A DNA stretch of 64,000 bases. It comes from Vasconcelosia minhoensis LEGE 07310. Lineage in GTDB: Bacteria > Cyanobacteriota > Cyanobacteriia > Phormidesmidales > Phormidesmidaceae. How positions within the stretch are numbered: position 1 is the first letter of the stretch; every line of letters begins with the position of its first letter. The notes beneath the pieces are model-generated. The model saw only the letters and a program-made list of their open reading frames with translations, had not been told where the DNA came from and made no database searches. Position numbers and translations under genes: made by a program. Location: the NCBI RefSeq assembly GCF_015207255.1, contig NZ_JADEXG010000021.1, positions 1-64,000 on the forward strand. The letters run 5' to 3'. This document shows positions 1 through 8,692 of the stretch, in pieces.

Positions 1-66
1 CATCACCCCATCACCCCATCACCCCTAACGCCTACGGCGACGCTTCGCGAACACCCCATCACCCTG
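1..66. repeat. Short CATCACCC repeats and a cyanobacterial interspersed-repeat fragment
   Basis: The window opens with CATCACCC-type units repeated in tandem, then a motif containing CTACGGCGACGCTTCGCGAA, and CATCACCC again. The middle motif resembles an interspersed repeat common in cyanobacterial intergenic DNA. It lies just past the trmD stop codon. No gene is visible here, and a role in transcript ending is only a guess. Confidence 0.5.
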
Positions 67-74
67 ACAAAAAG

Positions 75-773
75 CTACTCCCCGGACTGCCAGCGGCGAT
101 AGAGATCGGGGCGGCGCTGCTGGGTCCGCTCGATCTGCTGGGCCAGCCGCCAGCGGGCGATCTCAGCGTGGTTACCAGAGCGCAGCACGGCCGGTACAGG
201 CCAGCCCCGAAACTCTGCCGGGCGAGTGTAGTGGGGATATTCCAGCAGGTCGCCTTCAAAGCTCTCAGCAGTCAGCGAGTCCGGCTTGCCCACGGTGCCG
301 GGCAGCAGCCGCACGACGCCGTTCAGCAGCGCTAGGGCAGGAATCTCACCGCCTGTGAGGACAAAATCTCCCAGCGAAACTTCCCGCGTTGCCAGGTAGC
401 GCACCCGCTCATCGACGCCTTCGTAATGCCCGCAGATCAGTACAATCTGATCGCACTGACTGGCTAACTCCCGAAACAGCGGCTGGTCCATCGGCCGGCC
501 CTGAGGCGTCATGAGAATGGTTTGCTGCCGCGCTCCCTGGGGCAGCGACTCTACCGCTGCGTAAATCGGCTCTGGCTTCATCACCATGCCGACGCCACCG
601 CCGTAAGGCTGATCGTCTACCTTGTGATGGCGATCGGTCGTGAAGTCGCGGGGATTGGTCACCTGCACGACGGCGATCCCACGCGCGAGCGCTTTGCCTA
701 ACAGGCCAGAGCGCAGGGGGGAAGCAAAAAAGTCGGGAAACAGGCTGATCAGGTCGAAGCGGAGGGCATCCAT
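75..773 (-). CDS. trmD: tRNA (guanine-N1)-methyltransferase TrmD
   Basis: TrmD transfers a methyl group from S-adenosylmethionine to N1 of guanosine 37 in tRNAs, next to the anticodon, which prevents +1 frameshifting. The 232-residue product has the normal family length. It begins with the typical FDLISLFPDFF stretch, has the HHKVDDQPYGGGVGMV segment near residues 49-64, and has the knot-region motifs ICGHYEGVDERV and SLGDFVLTGGE that form the cofactor site. The ATG at 771-773 is preceded by a purine-rich stretch on the minus strand. The gene stands alone and is divergent from cphB. It is a housekeeping gene and nothing is odd about it. Confidence 0.95.
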   Translation of the reverse strand: MDALRFDLISLFPDFFASPLRSGLLGKALARGIAVVQVTNPRDFTTDRHHKVDDQPYGGGVGMVMKPEPIYAAVESLPQGARQQTILMTPQGRPMDQPLFRELASQCDQIVLICGHYEGVDERVRYLATREVSLGDFVLTGGEIPALALLNGVVRLLPGTVGKPDSLTAESFEGDLLEYPHYTRPAEFRGWPVPAVLRSGNHAEIARWRLAQQIERTQQRRPDLYRRWQSGE

Positions 774-1040
774 GGCAGGCCCGGAGGTGGCGGCGCTAAA
801 GGGGAAAAACAGGTGAAATTAATTGGGCTGCGGCAGCAGATTGGACATAGCCCTGTGCTGACCGTCAGATTGAGCGGTATTCTAATCAGTTATAGCTACC
901 GTTCGCTGATGGCTTACCCGCCATAACCAGTTTACCTGGCAGCTGATTGGCAGCTCGTCAGCCCTTAGCTGGCCTGGCCAAAAACGTCCGCAATACTGTC
1001 TATCATGCAACAATCGGAGACTCTGTTGATTGAAGAGAGG

Positions 1041-1856
1041 ATGACGCCGGTTAAGAATCCCTCTGTTCTCGTCATTGGTGGTGCCGAAGATAAGGTCCAA
1101 GGACGAGAAATTTTGTCTGCCTTTTTTGAACGGTCGGGGGGAAGCCAAGCTCACATCGCGATTATTCCCTGCGCCTCCCGCGAACCGGAAGCGACGGCTG
1201 AGCGCTACCGGCGTATTTTTTACGATATGGGCGCAGCCGCGATTGACGTCTTAGATATTCGCGAGCGATCCCAGGGCGAAGATGCCGACTGGGAAAAGCA
1301 GATCGACCATTGTACCGGGGTGTTTATGACCGGCGGCGACCAGCTCAGGCTGTGCGGCCTGGTCGCCGACACGCCGCTGATCGAGCAGATTCGCCGCCGG
1401 GCGCAGCTGGGCGATCTCACCCTGGCCGGGACCAGTGCCGGAGCCGCTGCCATGGGTGAATATATGATTGCCGGGGGCGGCAGTGGGGAATCCCCCAACC
1501 GCGCCCTGGTGGATATGTCTACCGGGCTCGGGATCATCCCTGAAGTCGTGGTCGATCAGCATTTTCATAACCGCAATCGGATGGCCCGGCTGATTAGCGC
1601 GATCGCGATTCAGCCCGATCGCATCGGCATCGGCATCGATGAAGATACCTGCGCCCTGTTTACCGGCGATGGCTGCTTCAGCGTTTTAGGGAAGGGTGCG
1701 GTCACGGTAATTGACTCCAGTCAGATGACCTACACAAATCAGCCGATCGTAAGTGCGACCGACCCCGTGAGCGTCCATAATCTTAAGGTACATATCATGG
1801 TCCATGGGGATCGATATGATTTAAGACATCACCGCATTGCTGCCCCGATGGGCTAA
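1041..1856 (+). CDS. cphB: Cyanophycinase
   Basis: This is a serine-type exopeptidase (peptidase family S51) that cleaves the cell's nitrogen-reserve polymer cyanophycin into beta-Asp-Arg dipeptides. The nucleophile motif GTSAGAAAMG is clear, as are the VLVIGGAEDK start and FMTGGDQLRL. I choose the ATG at 1041 because it gives 271 residues with the nucleophile at Ser132, the length and position I recall for the Synechocystis enzyme. The same frame is open to an ATG at 1005, which would add 12 residues. It lies 76 bp upstream of cphA in the same direction, the usual cyanobacterial pairing. Confidence 0.95.
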   Translation: MTPVKNPSVLVIGGAEDKVQGREILSAFFERSGGSQAHIAIIPCASREPEATAERYRRIFYDMGAAAIDVLDIRERSQGEDADWEKQIDHCTGVFMTGGDQLRLCGLVADTPLIEQIRRRAQLGDLTLAGTSAGAAAMGEYMIAGGGSGESPNRALVDMSTGLGIIPEVVVDQHFHNRNRMARLISAIAIQPDRIGIGIDEDTCALFTGDGCFSVLGKGAVTVIDSSQMTYTNQPIVSATDPVSVHNLKVHIMVHGDRYDLRHHRIAAPMG

Positions 1857-1932
1857 GTTGCTTTCTCCATAGCCGCCTGCTTTTCACCCGCCAAACCGAC
1901 TCTCCGAGCCGCTCTACCCGTCACCCACCGCC

Positions 1933-4629
1933 ATGAGAATCCTCAAAACCCTAACGCTTCGAGGCCCCAACTACTGGAGTGTTCGCCATCCCCAGCTAAT
2001 CGTGATTCGGCTTGATTTAGAGGTCTTTGCCGATCAGCGATCGGACCAGATTGACGGACTTGCCGAGGGGCTGGCCGAAATTTTGCCCAGCTTAAAAACG
2101 CCTGGCCCAAGCTATCGCCGGAGGTTCCTCGAACGGGTAGAGGAAGGTATTAGCCTGGCAGAGGTGGTTGAGCATGTCGCTTTAGAACTTCAGACCCTGG
2201 CGGATATGCCGGTCAGCTTCGGCCGCACCAAGGAAACGAAAACTGCCGGTATTCACCAGGTGGTTTTTGAATATGAGAATGAGCAATCCGGTCGCTACGC
2301 TGCCCGGGCTGCTGTCCGACTGGCTAACAGCCTGGCCAAAACTGGCGGCTACCCAGCGTCTGAGCTCAAGCAGGACCTGGCCGACCTCAGAGACTTGCAG
2401 GCCGAAGCCTCCCTGGGACCGAGTACTGAAACCATCATTCAAGAAGTCGAACGCCGCGGCATTCCCTGGATGCCGCTTCAGTCCAGAGCGATGATCCAGC
2501 TGGGGCACGGCGTCTATCAGCAGCGGCTGCAGGCGACCCTGAGCAGCCGCACCGGCATTTTAGGCGTAGAGCTGGCCTGTGATAAAGAGGGAACCAAGCA
2601 AATTCTCAAGAATGCCGGTGTGCCCGTCCCGCGCGGTACCGTCATTTACTACCTCGATGAGCTGGCAGACGCGATCGACCGGGTCGGCGGCTTTCCCATC
2701 GTGATCAAGCCCCTCGACGGCAATCACGGCCGCGGCATCACTATCGATATCAACGGCTGGGATCAGGCTGAAGCCGCCTATGAAGCCGCTAAAGACGTGT
2801 CTAAAGGCGTCATTGTTGAGCGCTTTTATCGGGGCCGCGACCATCGCATTTTGGTGATCAACGGGCGCGTCGTAGCGGTAGCCGAGCGCGTTCCCGCCCA
2901 CGTCGTCGGCGATGGCCGCTCGACCATTGACGAGCTGATTGAGGAGGCCAACCGCGATCCCCGCCGGGGCGAGGGACATGCTAACGTGCTGACCCTGCTG
3001 ACCGTAGACCGCACCACCTGGCAGCTGTTCGAAAATAAGGGCTACGACCTGGATACGGTGCTGCCCGACGGAGAGATCTGCTATTTGCGCTCGACCGCCA
3101 ACCTGAGTACGGGCGGCATCGCCATTGACCGCACCGACGAAATTCATCCCCACAATGTCTGGCTGGCGCAGCGCATTGCTAAGCTGATCGGCCTGGACAT
3201 CGCTGGCATCGACGTGGTCACCTCCGATATTTCCCAGCCGCTGCGACAGATTGACGGGGTGATTGTCGAGGTCAACGCCGCTCCGGGCTTCCGGATGCAC
3301 TTCTCCCCCAGCGAGGGAATTCCGCGCAACGTGGCCGAACCGGTGATCGAAATGCTGTTCCCGCCGGGGCAGCCCAGCCGCATCCCGATTGTGGCGATCA
3401 CGGGCACTAACGGCAAGACGACGACGACTCGGCTGACGGCGCACATTTTTCAGCAGACCCAAAAGGTCGTCGGCTACACCACGACCGACGGCATCTATAT
3501 CAACGAACACCTGGTTGAACCGGGCGATACGACCGGACCGCAGAGTGCTCAGGTCGTCCTCCAGGACCCCACGGTAGAAATTGCCGTCTTAGAAACCGCC
3601 CGGGGCGGCATTCTCCGCTCGGGGATCGCCTTTGACGCCTGCGATGTTGGGGTTGTCTTGAACGTCGCGGCCGATCATCTGGGGCTTGGCGATATCGATA
3701 CGGTTGAAGAGATGGCCCAGGTCAAGGGAGTGATTGCCGAAGTCACCCGACCCAAAGGCTATGCGGTGCTCAATGCCGACGATGAGCGGGTGGCGGCGAT
3801 GGCCGAGCGGACTAAAGCCCAAATTGCCTATTTCTCAATGCAGCCCGACAGCGAGCTGGTCCAGCGCCACACCGAGGCCGGCGGACTGGCGGCGGTCTAC
3901 GAAAATGGCTACCTGACGATTCTCAAAGGCGACTGGATATTGCGAATTGAGCAGGCAGTCCATCTGCCGCTGACCATGGGCGGTCGCGCCCCGTTTATGA
4001 TTGCCAATGCCCTGGCCGCTAGTCTAGCGGCCTTTAGCCAGGGCGTCAGCATTGAAGAAATTCGGCTGGCGCTGCTAACCTTCCGAGCTTCCGCCGCCCA
4101 GACGCCGGGGCGAATGAACCTGTTTGACCTGGGCAATTTTCATGCCCTGGTTGACTATGCCCATAACCCGGCCAGCTACGAAGCGCTGGCCGGGTTTGTT
4201 CAGAACTGGCCGGGCCAGCGGATTGGGGTGATCGGCGGGCCCGGCGATCGCCGCGACGAGGACTTTATTACCCTGGGACGGCTTTCGGCCCAGATGTTTG
4301 ACCGGGTGATTGTCAAAGAAGATGACGATACCCGCGGTCGGCCCCGGGGAGAAGCCGCCGATTATATTATCAAGGGCTTGGAAACGGTCGGCGATTGCCG
4401 CTATGAGTCGATTTTGCGGGAGAGCGAAGCCATTGAGGTAGCGCTGGATAGCGCCCCGGCTGGTAGCCTCGTCGTGATTTTACCCGAGAGCGTCCGCCAG
4501 GCTATTAAGCTGATCGAGGCTCGCAATCCGGTCCCGCAGGCCCCGCCTAGCCCAGCGGGCTCCCAGCCAATTGCCACGGCGCCGCGACCCACTGCTGCGG
4601 TCCATGCCGACCCTAGCAGCCCGGCCTAG
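1933..4629 (+). CDS. cphA: Cyanophycin synthetase
   Basis: CphA polymerises aspartate and arginine into cyanophycin without a ribosome, using two ATP-dependent steps. The 898-residue protein has the family architecture: an N-terminal domain (about 1-160), an ATP-grasp domain that activates the Asp backbone (about 200-480, with VIKPLDGNHGRGI and IVEVNAAPGFRMH), and a Mur-ligase-like domain that adds arginine (about 488-870, P-loop GTNGKTTTT near 492 and DYAHNPASYEAL). The tail is rich in Pro and Ala. It follows cphB and is probably co-transcribed with it. Full length, with no missing motif seen. Confidence 0.96.
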   Translation: MRILKTLTLRGPNYWSVRHPQLIVIRLDLEVFADQRSDQIDGLAEGLAEILPSLKTPGPSYRRRFLERVEEGISLAEVVEHVALELQTLADMPVSFGRTKETKTAGIHQVVFEYENEQSGRYAARAAVRLANSLAKTGGYPASELKQDLADLRDLQAEASLGPSTETIIQEVERRGIPWMPLQSRAMIQLGHGVYQQRLQATLSSRTGILGVELACDKEGTKQILKNAGVPVPRGTVIYYLDELADAIDRVGGFPIVIKPLDGNHGRGITIDINGWDQAEAAYEAAKDVSKGVIVERFYRGRDHRILVINGRVVAVAERVPAHVVGDGRSTIDELIEEANRDPRRGEGHANVLTLLTVDRTTWQLFENKGYDLDTVLPDGEICYLRSTANLSTGGIAIDRTDEIHPHNVWLAQRIAKLIGLDIAGIDVVTSDISQPLRQIDGVIVEVNAAPGFRMHFSPSEGIPRNVAEPVIEMLFPPGQPSRIPIVAITGTNGKTTTTRLTAHIFQQTQKVVGYTTTDGIYINEHLVEPGDTTGPQSAQVVLQDPTVEIAVLETARGGILRSGIAFDACDVGVVLNVAADHLGLGDIDTVEEMAQVKGVIAEVTRPKGYAVLNADDERVAAMAERTKAQIAYFSMQPDSELVQRHTEAGGLAAVYENGYLTILKGDWILRIEQAVHLPLTMGGRAPFMIANALAASLAAFSQGVSIEEIRLALLTFRASAAQTPGRMNLFDLGNFHALVDYAHNPASYEALAGFVQNWPGQRIGVIGGPGDRRDEDFITLGRLSAQMFDRVIVKEDDDTRGRPRGEAADYIIKGLETVGDCRYESILRESEAIEVALDSAPAGSLVVILPESVRQAIKLIEARNPVPQAPPSPAGSQPIATAPRPTAAVHADPSSPA

Positions 4630-4674
4630 GCGAGCGATTCCCAGTCCTACTGCTTTTTTTGGAGCGGTGCGGGT

Positions 4675-5406
4675 TCAGGTTGGCTGGCGCTGGGGCAGGC
4701 TGCTCAGGTCGAAATCGGCCTCTAGCAGGTCGTTAAGTTCTGACCCAAGGCCCAAGCCGGTTTCAGCGGCTGCGTCGGCCCACTCGTAGTCCAAATAGAT
4801 CGCTCGAATGTCGTCTGGCAAAGCGGCTTCGAGGGCCTGGTAGGCCAGCTTGAGCTGCGATCGCACCTGGTGAGGCGCGATCGCGTCGCCTTCGGCCTGT
4901 AGGTAGGCGGCAATCCGGGTTTCACTCCAGTGAAAGGTCTGCGCCATCAGCACAATCAGCCGGTGCAGGGGCGCAAGCTGATCCAGGGCCTGGCTCACAT
5001 AGCACCACAGTGGCGGTGACGCCTGGGTAATCGAGTAGTGAATCGACTCCACCTCGGGTAGCAGGGACTGATTGATGCAGGCTGCGGTGAGATTGATCAG
5101 CCAGCTCTGAAACCAGGGTCGAGCGGCACTGTCCTGCTCGGGCGGCGTTTCTGGCAGCTCTATTCCAGACAGCTCGTGCAAAATGTGCCGCCAGGTCAGC
5201 GCGAACAGATAGTCGGACTGAACCGGCGAGCGGGCCGAATGGCGAACCAGGGAGTAGACCACTGGGCTATAGCGGCAAAAGATTGCCGTGAAGTATCGGC
5301 CCGAGTCAGGCTGCTGCTGGAACTGTGTGATCAGCCCGTAGTCGCTGTAGTGAGAAAGCGACCCGACCAGCCGGTGGTCACATTCTGGAAAATTAGGAAT
5401 CTGCAC
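4675..5406 (-). CDS. Conserved cyanobacterial sigma-factor-like protein
   Basis: This 243-residue protein belongs to a conserved cyanobacterial family often named as a sigma-70-like or ECF-like factor. The N-terminal part (about 20-90) has a helix pattern resembling sigma region 2, with FCRYSPVVYSLVRHSARSP and DYLFALTWRHI. The segment near 165-190 (LIVLMAQTFHWSETRIAAYL) resembles a region 4 helix-turn-helix. The last 40 residues are acidic. I infer the sigma-like role from overall pattern and memory of homologues. No anti-sigma gene is adjacent. It faces cphA convergently with a 45-bp gap. Confidence 0.5.
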   Translation of the reverse strand: MQIPNFPECDHRLVGSLSHYSDYGLITQFQQQPDSGRYFTAIFCRYSPVVYSLVRHSARSPVQSDYLFALTWRHILHELSGIELPETPPEQDSAARPWFQSWLINLTAACINQSLLPEVESIHYSITQASPPLWCYVSQALDQLAPLHRLIVLMAQTFHWSETRIAAYLQAEGDAIAPHQVRSQLKLAYQALEAALPDDIRAIYLDYEWADAAAETGLGLGSELNDLLEADFDLSSLPQRQPT

Positions 5407-5660
5407 GGTCTAGCCAAATGAATACGATCAGGGCTAGCAGCGCTATCCGCCGGGACTGCTCCAGGCAAACGCTCTGCCTCCGGTAAATAGCTATCACTAT
5501 ACCCAGCAACTTGACAGATGCTCAAAATCTTTAAAGTCTGTGTTTTTAAATTTCTTTACGCCAAGCTGAAAGCGACCGGAAGAAAATTCCCCTGATAAAC
5601 TAAGAAAAAGTTTGGCTTCTGCTGTATTTACTGTATTCATTAAAAATTTTGTAATCTTCC
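5407..5660. other. AT-rich divergent promoter region
   Basis: The 254 bp between the sigma-like gene (minus strand) and the VOC gene (plus strand) are markedly AT-rich compared with their neighbours, especially 5520-5660. Promoters for both genes probably lie here. No specific operator is recognised. Confidence 0.35.
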
Positions 5661-6281
5661 ATGAGCTCTATTCTTCTGGATACCGGTCTTTTGAATACTG
5701 GCTTTGCCCCCCTGGTGGCTGGAATCTGGCAGGGGCTGCCGCTAGATAGCCTGTTTTCCACCCAGGGCGTGATGGTGATGCTGCTCGTCGCCTATGCCGG
5801 GGCGATGTGGATGTTCCTGACCAGCGCGCCCAAGGTGCATACGGTGATGGTGTCTGACCTGGAGCTGGCCCGGCGCTTCTATGAGGGCATGCTAGAGCTG
5901 CCCGCGGCCGACGTGCCGCTCCACTATTACTACAACTACGAGCAAAGCCTGGGGACGGCGGGCCTCGACCCGATGTATATGTCTACCCTGGGGCGGCCGA
6001 CCGAAGCGGCCTACAGCAGTCCCGACGGGCTTTGGTATCAGCTTAGAAAGAACTACCAGCTGCATATTATTTCAGGAGCTAGCCTGGGCAATAAAAACCG
6101 CCAGCGCCATGTCTGCTTCGATCACGACTGTTTAGAATACCTATTGATGCAGGTCCAAACCCGCGGCATTCGCCACAAGCTGCGCCGCAATCGACCGCTC
6201 AATTTTCTGGTTGATGCAGGTCCAAACCCGCGGCATTCGCCACAAGCTGCGCCGCAATCGACCGCTCAATTTTCTGGTTAA
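5661..6281 (+). CDS. VOC (glyoxalase-like) family protein with a frameshifted C-terminus
   Basis: After a hydrophobic N-terminal segment (about 30-55), residues 58-190 show a vicinal-oxygen-chelate fold pattern: KVHTVMVSDLELARRFYEGM at the start and a later RQRHVCFDHDCLEYL strand-helix unit. The predicted protein is 206 residues. A perfect 67-bp tandem duplication at 6144-6277 shifts the frame, so the current end reads as an unrelated Pro/Ser/Gln-rich tail. Removing one copy gives a 199-residue protein ending in VKDYDGEVIEMAEVEN at a TAG at 6325-6327, which looks like the ancestral end. The gene is either recently mutated or misassembled. The enzyme activity is unknown. Confidence 0.7.
   Translation: MSSILLDTGLLNTGFAPLVAGIWQGLPLDSLFSTQGVMVMLLVAYAGAMWMFLTSAPKVHTVMVSDLELARRFYEGMLELPAADVPLHYYYNYEQSLGTAGLDPMYMSTLGRPTEAAYSSPDGLWYQLRKNYQLHIISGASLGNKNRQRHVCFDHDCLEYLLMQVQTRGIRHKLRRNRPLNFLVDAGPNPRHSPQAAPQSTAQFSG
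6144..6277 (+). repeat. Perfect 67-bp direct tandem duplication inside the VOC gene
   Basis: The 67 bp from 6144 to 6210 are repeated exactly at 6211-6277. Because 67 is not a multiple of three, the second copy puts the end of the coding region out of frame. Identity of the copies points to a very recent event or an assembly error. Confidence 0.95.
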
Positions 6282-6450
6282 GGACTACGACGGCGAGGTG
6301 ATTGAGATGGCCGAGGTAGAGAATTAGCCAGTTGCTTGATTTATTGGCGGAACCCGCATCCCAGCGACATCTAGCGATCGCAGTTTAGAACCTACCCGGC
6401 AGATTGTCTCATCCCTGGCACAATAGCAGTAGCGGATTTAGACACAGGCG

Positions 6451-7371
6451 GTGAATAGTTTGATTGAGTTTATGGGGTCGTCAGCGGCCCTGCTGGGCCG
6501 GTTTCAGTCGCCGGGTGCTGAAATTGTCGATATTGGGCCGCTGACGCTGCGCTGGTATGGGCTGCTGATTGCCTCGGCGGTGCTAATTGGCGTCACGCTG
6601 TCACAATATCTGGCCAAAAAGCGCGGCGTCGATTCGGAACAGCTGGGCGATCTGGTGATCTGGCTGGTGGTCGGCGCGATCCCCTGCGCTCGGCTGTACT
6701 ATGTGCTGTTTGAGTGGGAGTCCTATGCGGGCCGTCCTGCCGACATGATTGCCATTTGGAAAGGCGGAATTGCGATCCACGGGGCAATTTTGGGGGGCGC
6801 GATCGCGGCTTTGATTTTCGCCCGGCTGAATCGGCTGCGGTTCTGGCAGCTGGCTGACCTGGTGGCGCCGTCGCTGATTTTGGGGCAGGCGATTGGCCGC
6901 TGGGGCAATTTCTTTAACTCTGAAGCATTCGGCAGCCCAACCGACCTGCCCTGGAAGCTCTATATTCCGCTATCCCAGCGACCCGCTGGCTACCGGGCTT
7001 TTGAATATTTCCATCCCACCTTTCTCTATGAGTCGCTGTGGAACCTGGGCGTATTTGCGCTGCTGCTGACGCTCTTTTTCTGGGGACTGCGGCATCCTCA
7101 GAAACTGAAGACCGGCACCCTATTTCTCACCTACATGATCGCCTATAGCCTGGGCCGAGTTTGGATTGAAGGACTGCGCACCGACAGCCTGATGCTGGGG
7201 CCGCTGCGGGTGGCCCAGCTGGTTAGCCTGGCGGAGATCGGGCTGGGCAGCTTGGGGCTAGTCTGGCTCTATCTGCTCCGGCGACCGCTGCCAGACGTCG
7301 TGAAACAGCCGTCGAAGGCGACCTCAAATGCCCCGCAAACTCCTTCAGAGCGCAAACCCTATGACCCCTAA
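6451..7371 (+). CDS. lgt: Prolipoprotein diacylglyceryl transferase
   Basis: Lgt moves a diacylglyceryl group from phosphatidylglycerol to the lipobox cysteine of prolipoproteins in the plasma membrane. The 306-residue protein has about seven hydrophobic segments. It carries the Lgt signature [13 protein letters not shown] near residues 149-161 and the early [13 protein letters not shown] segment. The start is a GTG at 6451. The final codons overlap the ATG of cobM (ATGACCCCTAA at 7361-7371), so the two genes are probably translationally coupled. Lipoprotein substrates in this window include the ABC binding proteins at 42756 and 60575. Confidence 0.94.
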   Translation: MNSLIEFMGSSAALLGRFQSPGAEIVDIGPLTLRWYGLLIASAVLIGVTLSQYLAKKRGVDSEQLGDLVIWLVVGAIPCARLYYVLFEWESYAGRPADMIAIWKGGIAIHGAILGGAIAALIFARLNRLRFWQLADLVAPSLILGQAIGRWGNFFNSEAFGSPTDLPWKLYIPLSQRPAGYRAFEYFHPTFLYESLWNLGVFALLLTLFFWGLRHPQKLKTGTLFLTYMIAYSLGRVWIEGLRTDSLMLGPLRVAQLVSLAEIGLGSLGLVWLYLLRRPLPDVVKQPSKATSNAPQTPSERKPYDP

Positions 7372-8146
7372 GACTGCTCCACTGGCACCAGCCGTCTATA
7401 TCGTTGGCGCTGGCCCCGGCGACCCCAGCCTGCTGACCCTGCGAGCCCAAACCCTGCTTCAGCAGGCCGACGTGATACTCTACGCTAACTCTCTAGTGCC
7501 CCCGGCGGTTTTAGAGATGGCCAACCCGAAGGCAGAGAAGGTCGGGACGGCGAATATGACTTTAGAAACCATCCTGCCGCTGATGACTGAGCGGGTGCAG
7601 GCGGGGCAATCGGTGGTACGGCTGCATTCCGGCGATCCCAGCCTCTATAGCGCTATCCACGAGCAGATCCAGGCCCTCACTGCGGCAGCTATCCCCGTTG
7701 AAGTGGTGCCGGGGATCAGCGCCTTTCAGGCGGCAGCCGCCCGACTCCAGGCCGAGCTGACGATTCCAGAGCTGGTACAGACGATTATCCTGACTCGCAT
7801 CAGCGGTCGCACCCAGGTGCCACCGACCGAGGAGCTGGCTTCTCTAGCGGCGCATCAGGCCAGCCTCTGCCTCTACCTCAGCGCCCGCCACGCAGCTGAG
7901 GCCCAGGCCGAGCTGCTGAAGCACTATCCCAGCGATACGCCAGTCGCCATCTGCTTCCGGGTCGGTTGGCCAGACGAAAAAATTCGACTGGTGCCACTCA
8001 GCCAGATGGCCGCCGTCACCGAGCAAGAAGACCTGATTCGAACTACGCTTTACTTAGTCAGCCCAGCGCTGATGGCTGACCCGGCGCGATCGCGTCTCTA
8101 CAGTCCCAGCCACGACCACCTGTTTCGCCCCCCTGTTTCGACCTAG
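7361..8146 (+). CDS. cobM: Precorrin-4 / cobalt-precorrin-4 C11-methyltransferase
   Basis: CobM/CbiF methylates C11 of the corrin precursor with S-adenosylmethionine during cobalamin synthesis. The N-terminal motif [18 protein letters not shown] and the following [13 protein letters not shown] are diagnostic of this methylase, and [18 protein letters not shown] fits the binding core. I place the start at the ATG at 7361, overlapping the lgt stop, which gives 261 residues. An upstream in-frame ATG at 7328 would add 11 residues inside lgt. No other cobalamin genes are nearby. Confidence 0.9.
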   Translation: MTPKTAPLAPAVYIVGAGPGDPSLLTLRAQTLLQQADVILYANSLVPPAVLEMANPKAEKVGTANMTLETILPLMTERVQAGQSVVRLHSGDPSLYSAIHEQIQALTAAAIPVEVVPGISAFQAAAARLQAELTIPELVQTIILTRISGRTQVPPTEELASLAAHQASLCLYLSARHAAEAQAELLKHYPSDTPVAICFRVGWPDEKIRLVPLSQMAAVTEQEDLIRTTLYLVSPALMADPARSRLYSPSHDHLFRPPVST

Positions 8147-8158
8147 GATGCCCCTATC

Positions 8159-8668
8159 ATGAGCTATCTCGTCGCTATCCTTGCCGACCGGATCAAAGCA
8201 GAGGCGGTCTACACCGCGCTAGAAGAGGCAAAGCTGCCTAAGGACCAGGTTTCGATTGTCGGCGCCGGCTACCAAACGGCTGAACAGGCTAACCTGTTGG
8301 ACCCCAGACAGCAGACCTGGAGACAGATCAGGCTAATGGCGACCTGGCTGATCCCCTTTGGCTTTGCGGCGGGCATCGTCTTCGACACGATCACCGGGCT
8401 GGAGACGTTTCCCTGGGCGGGAACGCTGGGCAATCGGCTGATTGGGGGAGTTTTAGGGGCGGGCTCAGGCGCGCTGGGCGGCTTCTTCATGGGCAACGGT
8501 CCAAAGCTGCTGATCGGCGATAGCCTGCTGTCCTACCAGCGCTGTCTAGAGGCAGGGCAGTATCTGATTGTGGTGCGAGGGGCCGATGAGCTCGTGACCC
8601 AGGCCGCCCGCATTATTGGCCCTTTTCGCCCAGAGGAGCTGGAGGGCTACAGCGACCCCCTGTTCTAG
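8159..8668 (+). CDS. Conserved cyanobacterial protein with two hydrophobic segments
   Basis: This is a 169-residue protein starting 12 bp after cobM. Residues 1-45 form a soluble beta-alpha unit (LVAILADRIKAEAVYTAL). Two Gly/Ala-rich hydrophobic stretches follow (about 62-80 and 95-120, with GGVLGAGSGALGGFFMG). The C-terminal part (about 125-160) has a second soluble beta-alpha unit. The pattern recalls general-stress-type membrane proteins of cyanobacteria, but I do not recognise a named family. It is probably co-transcribed with lgt and cobM. Confidence 0.6.
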   Translation: MSYLVAILADRIKAEAVYTALEEAKLPKDQVSIVGAGYQTAEQANLLDPRQQTWRQIRLMATWLIPFGFAAGIVFDTITGLETFPWAGTLGNRLIGGVLGAGSGALGGFFMGNGPKLLIGDSLLSYQRCLEAGQYLIVVRGADELVTQAARIIGPFRPEELEGYSDPLF

Positions 8669-8692
8669 ACCAGTCCGGCGGGCTTTAAACGG

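Noticed and set aside
1175-1420. Methyltransferase domain in the polyketide synthase (residues, not bases)
   Set aside because: Residues 1175-1420 hold only a structural KR half; no SAM-binding motif is seen and the space is too short.
2560-3510. 316-codon minus-strand open frame inside cphA
   Set aside because: It is the antisense shadow of the GC-rich cphA coding strand, with no start signal or recognisable protein features.
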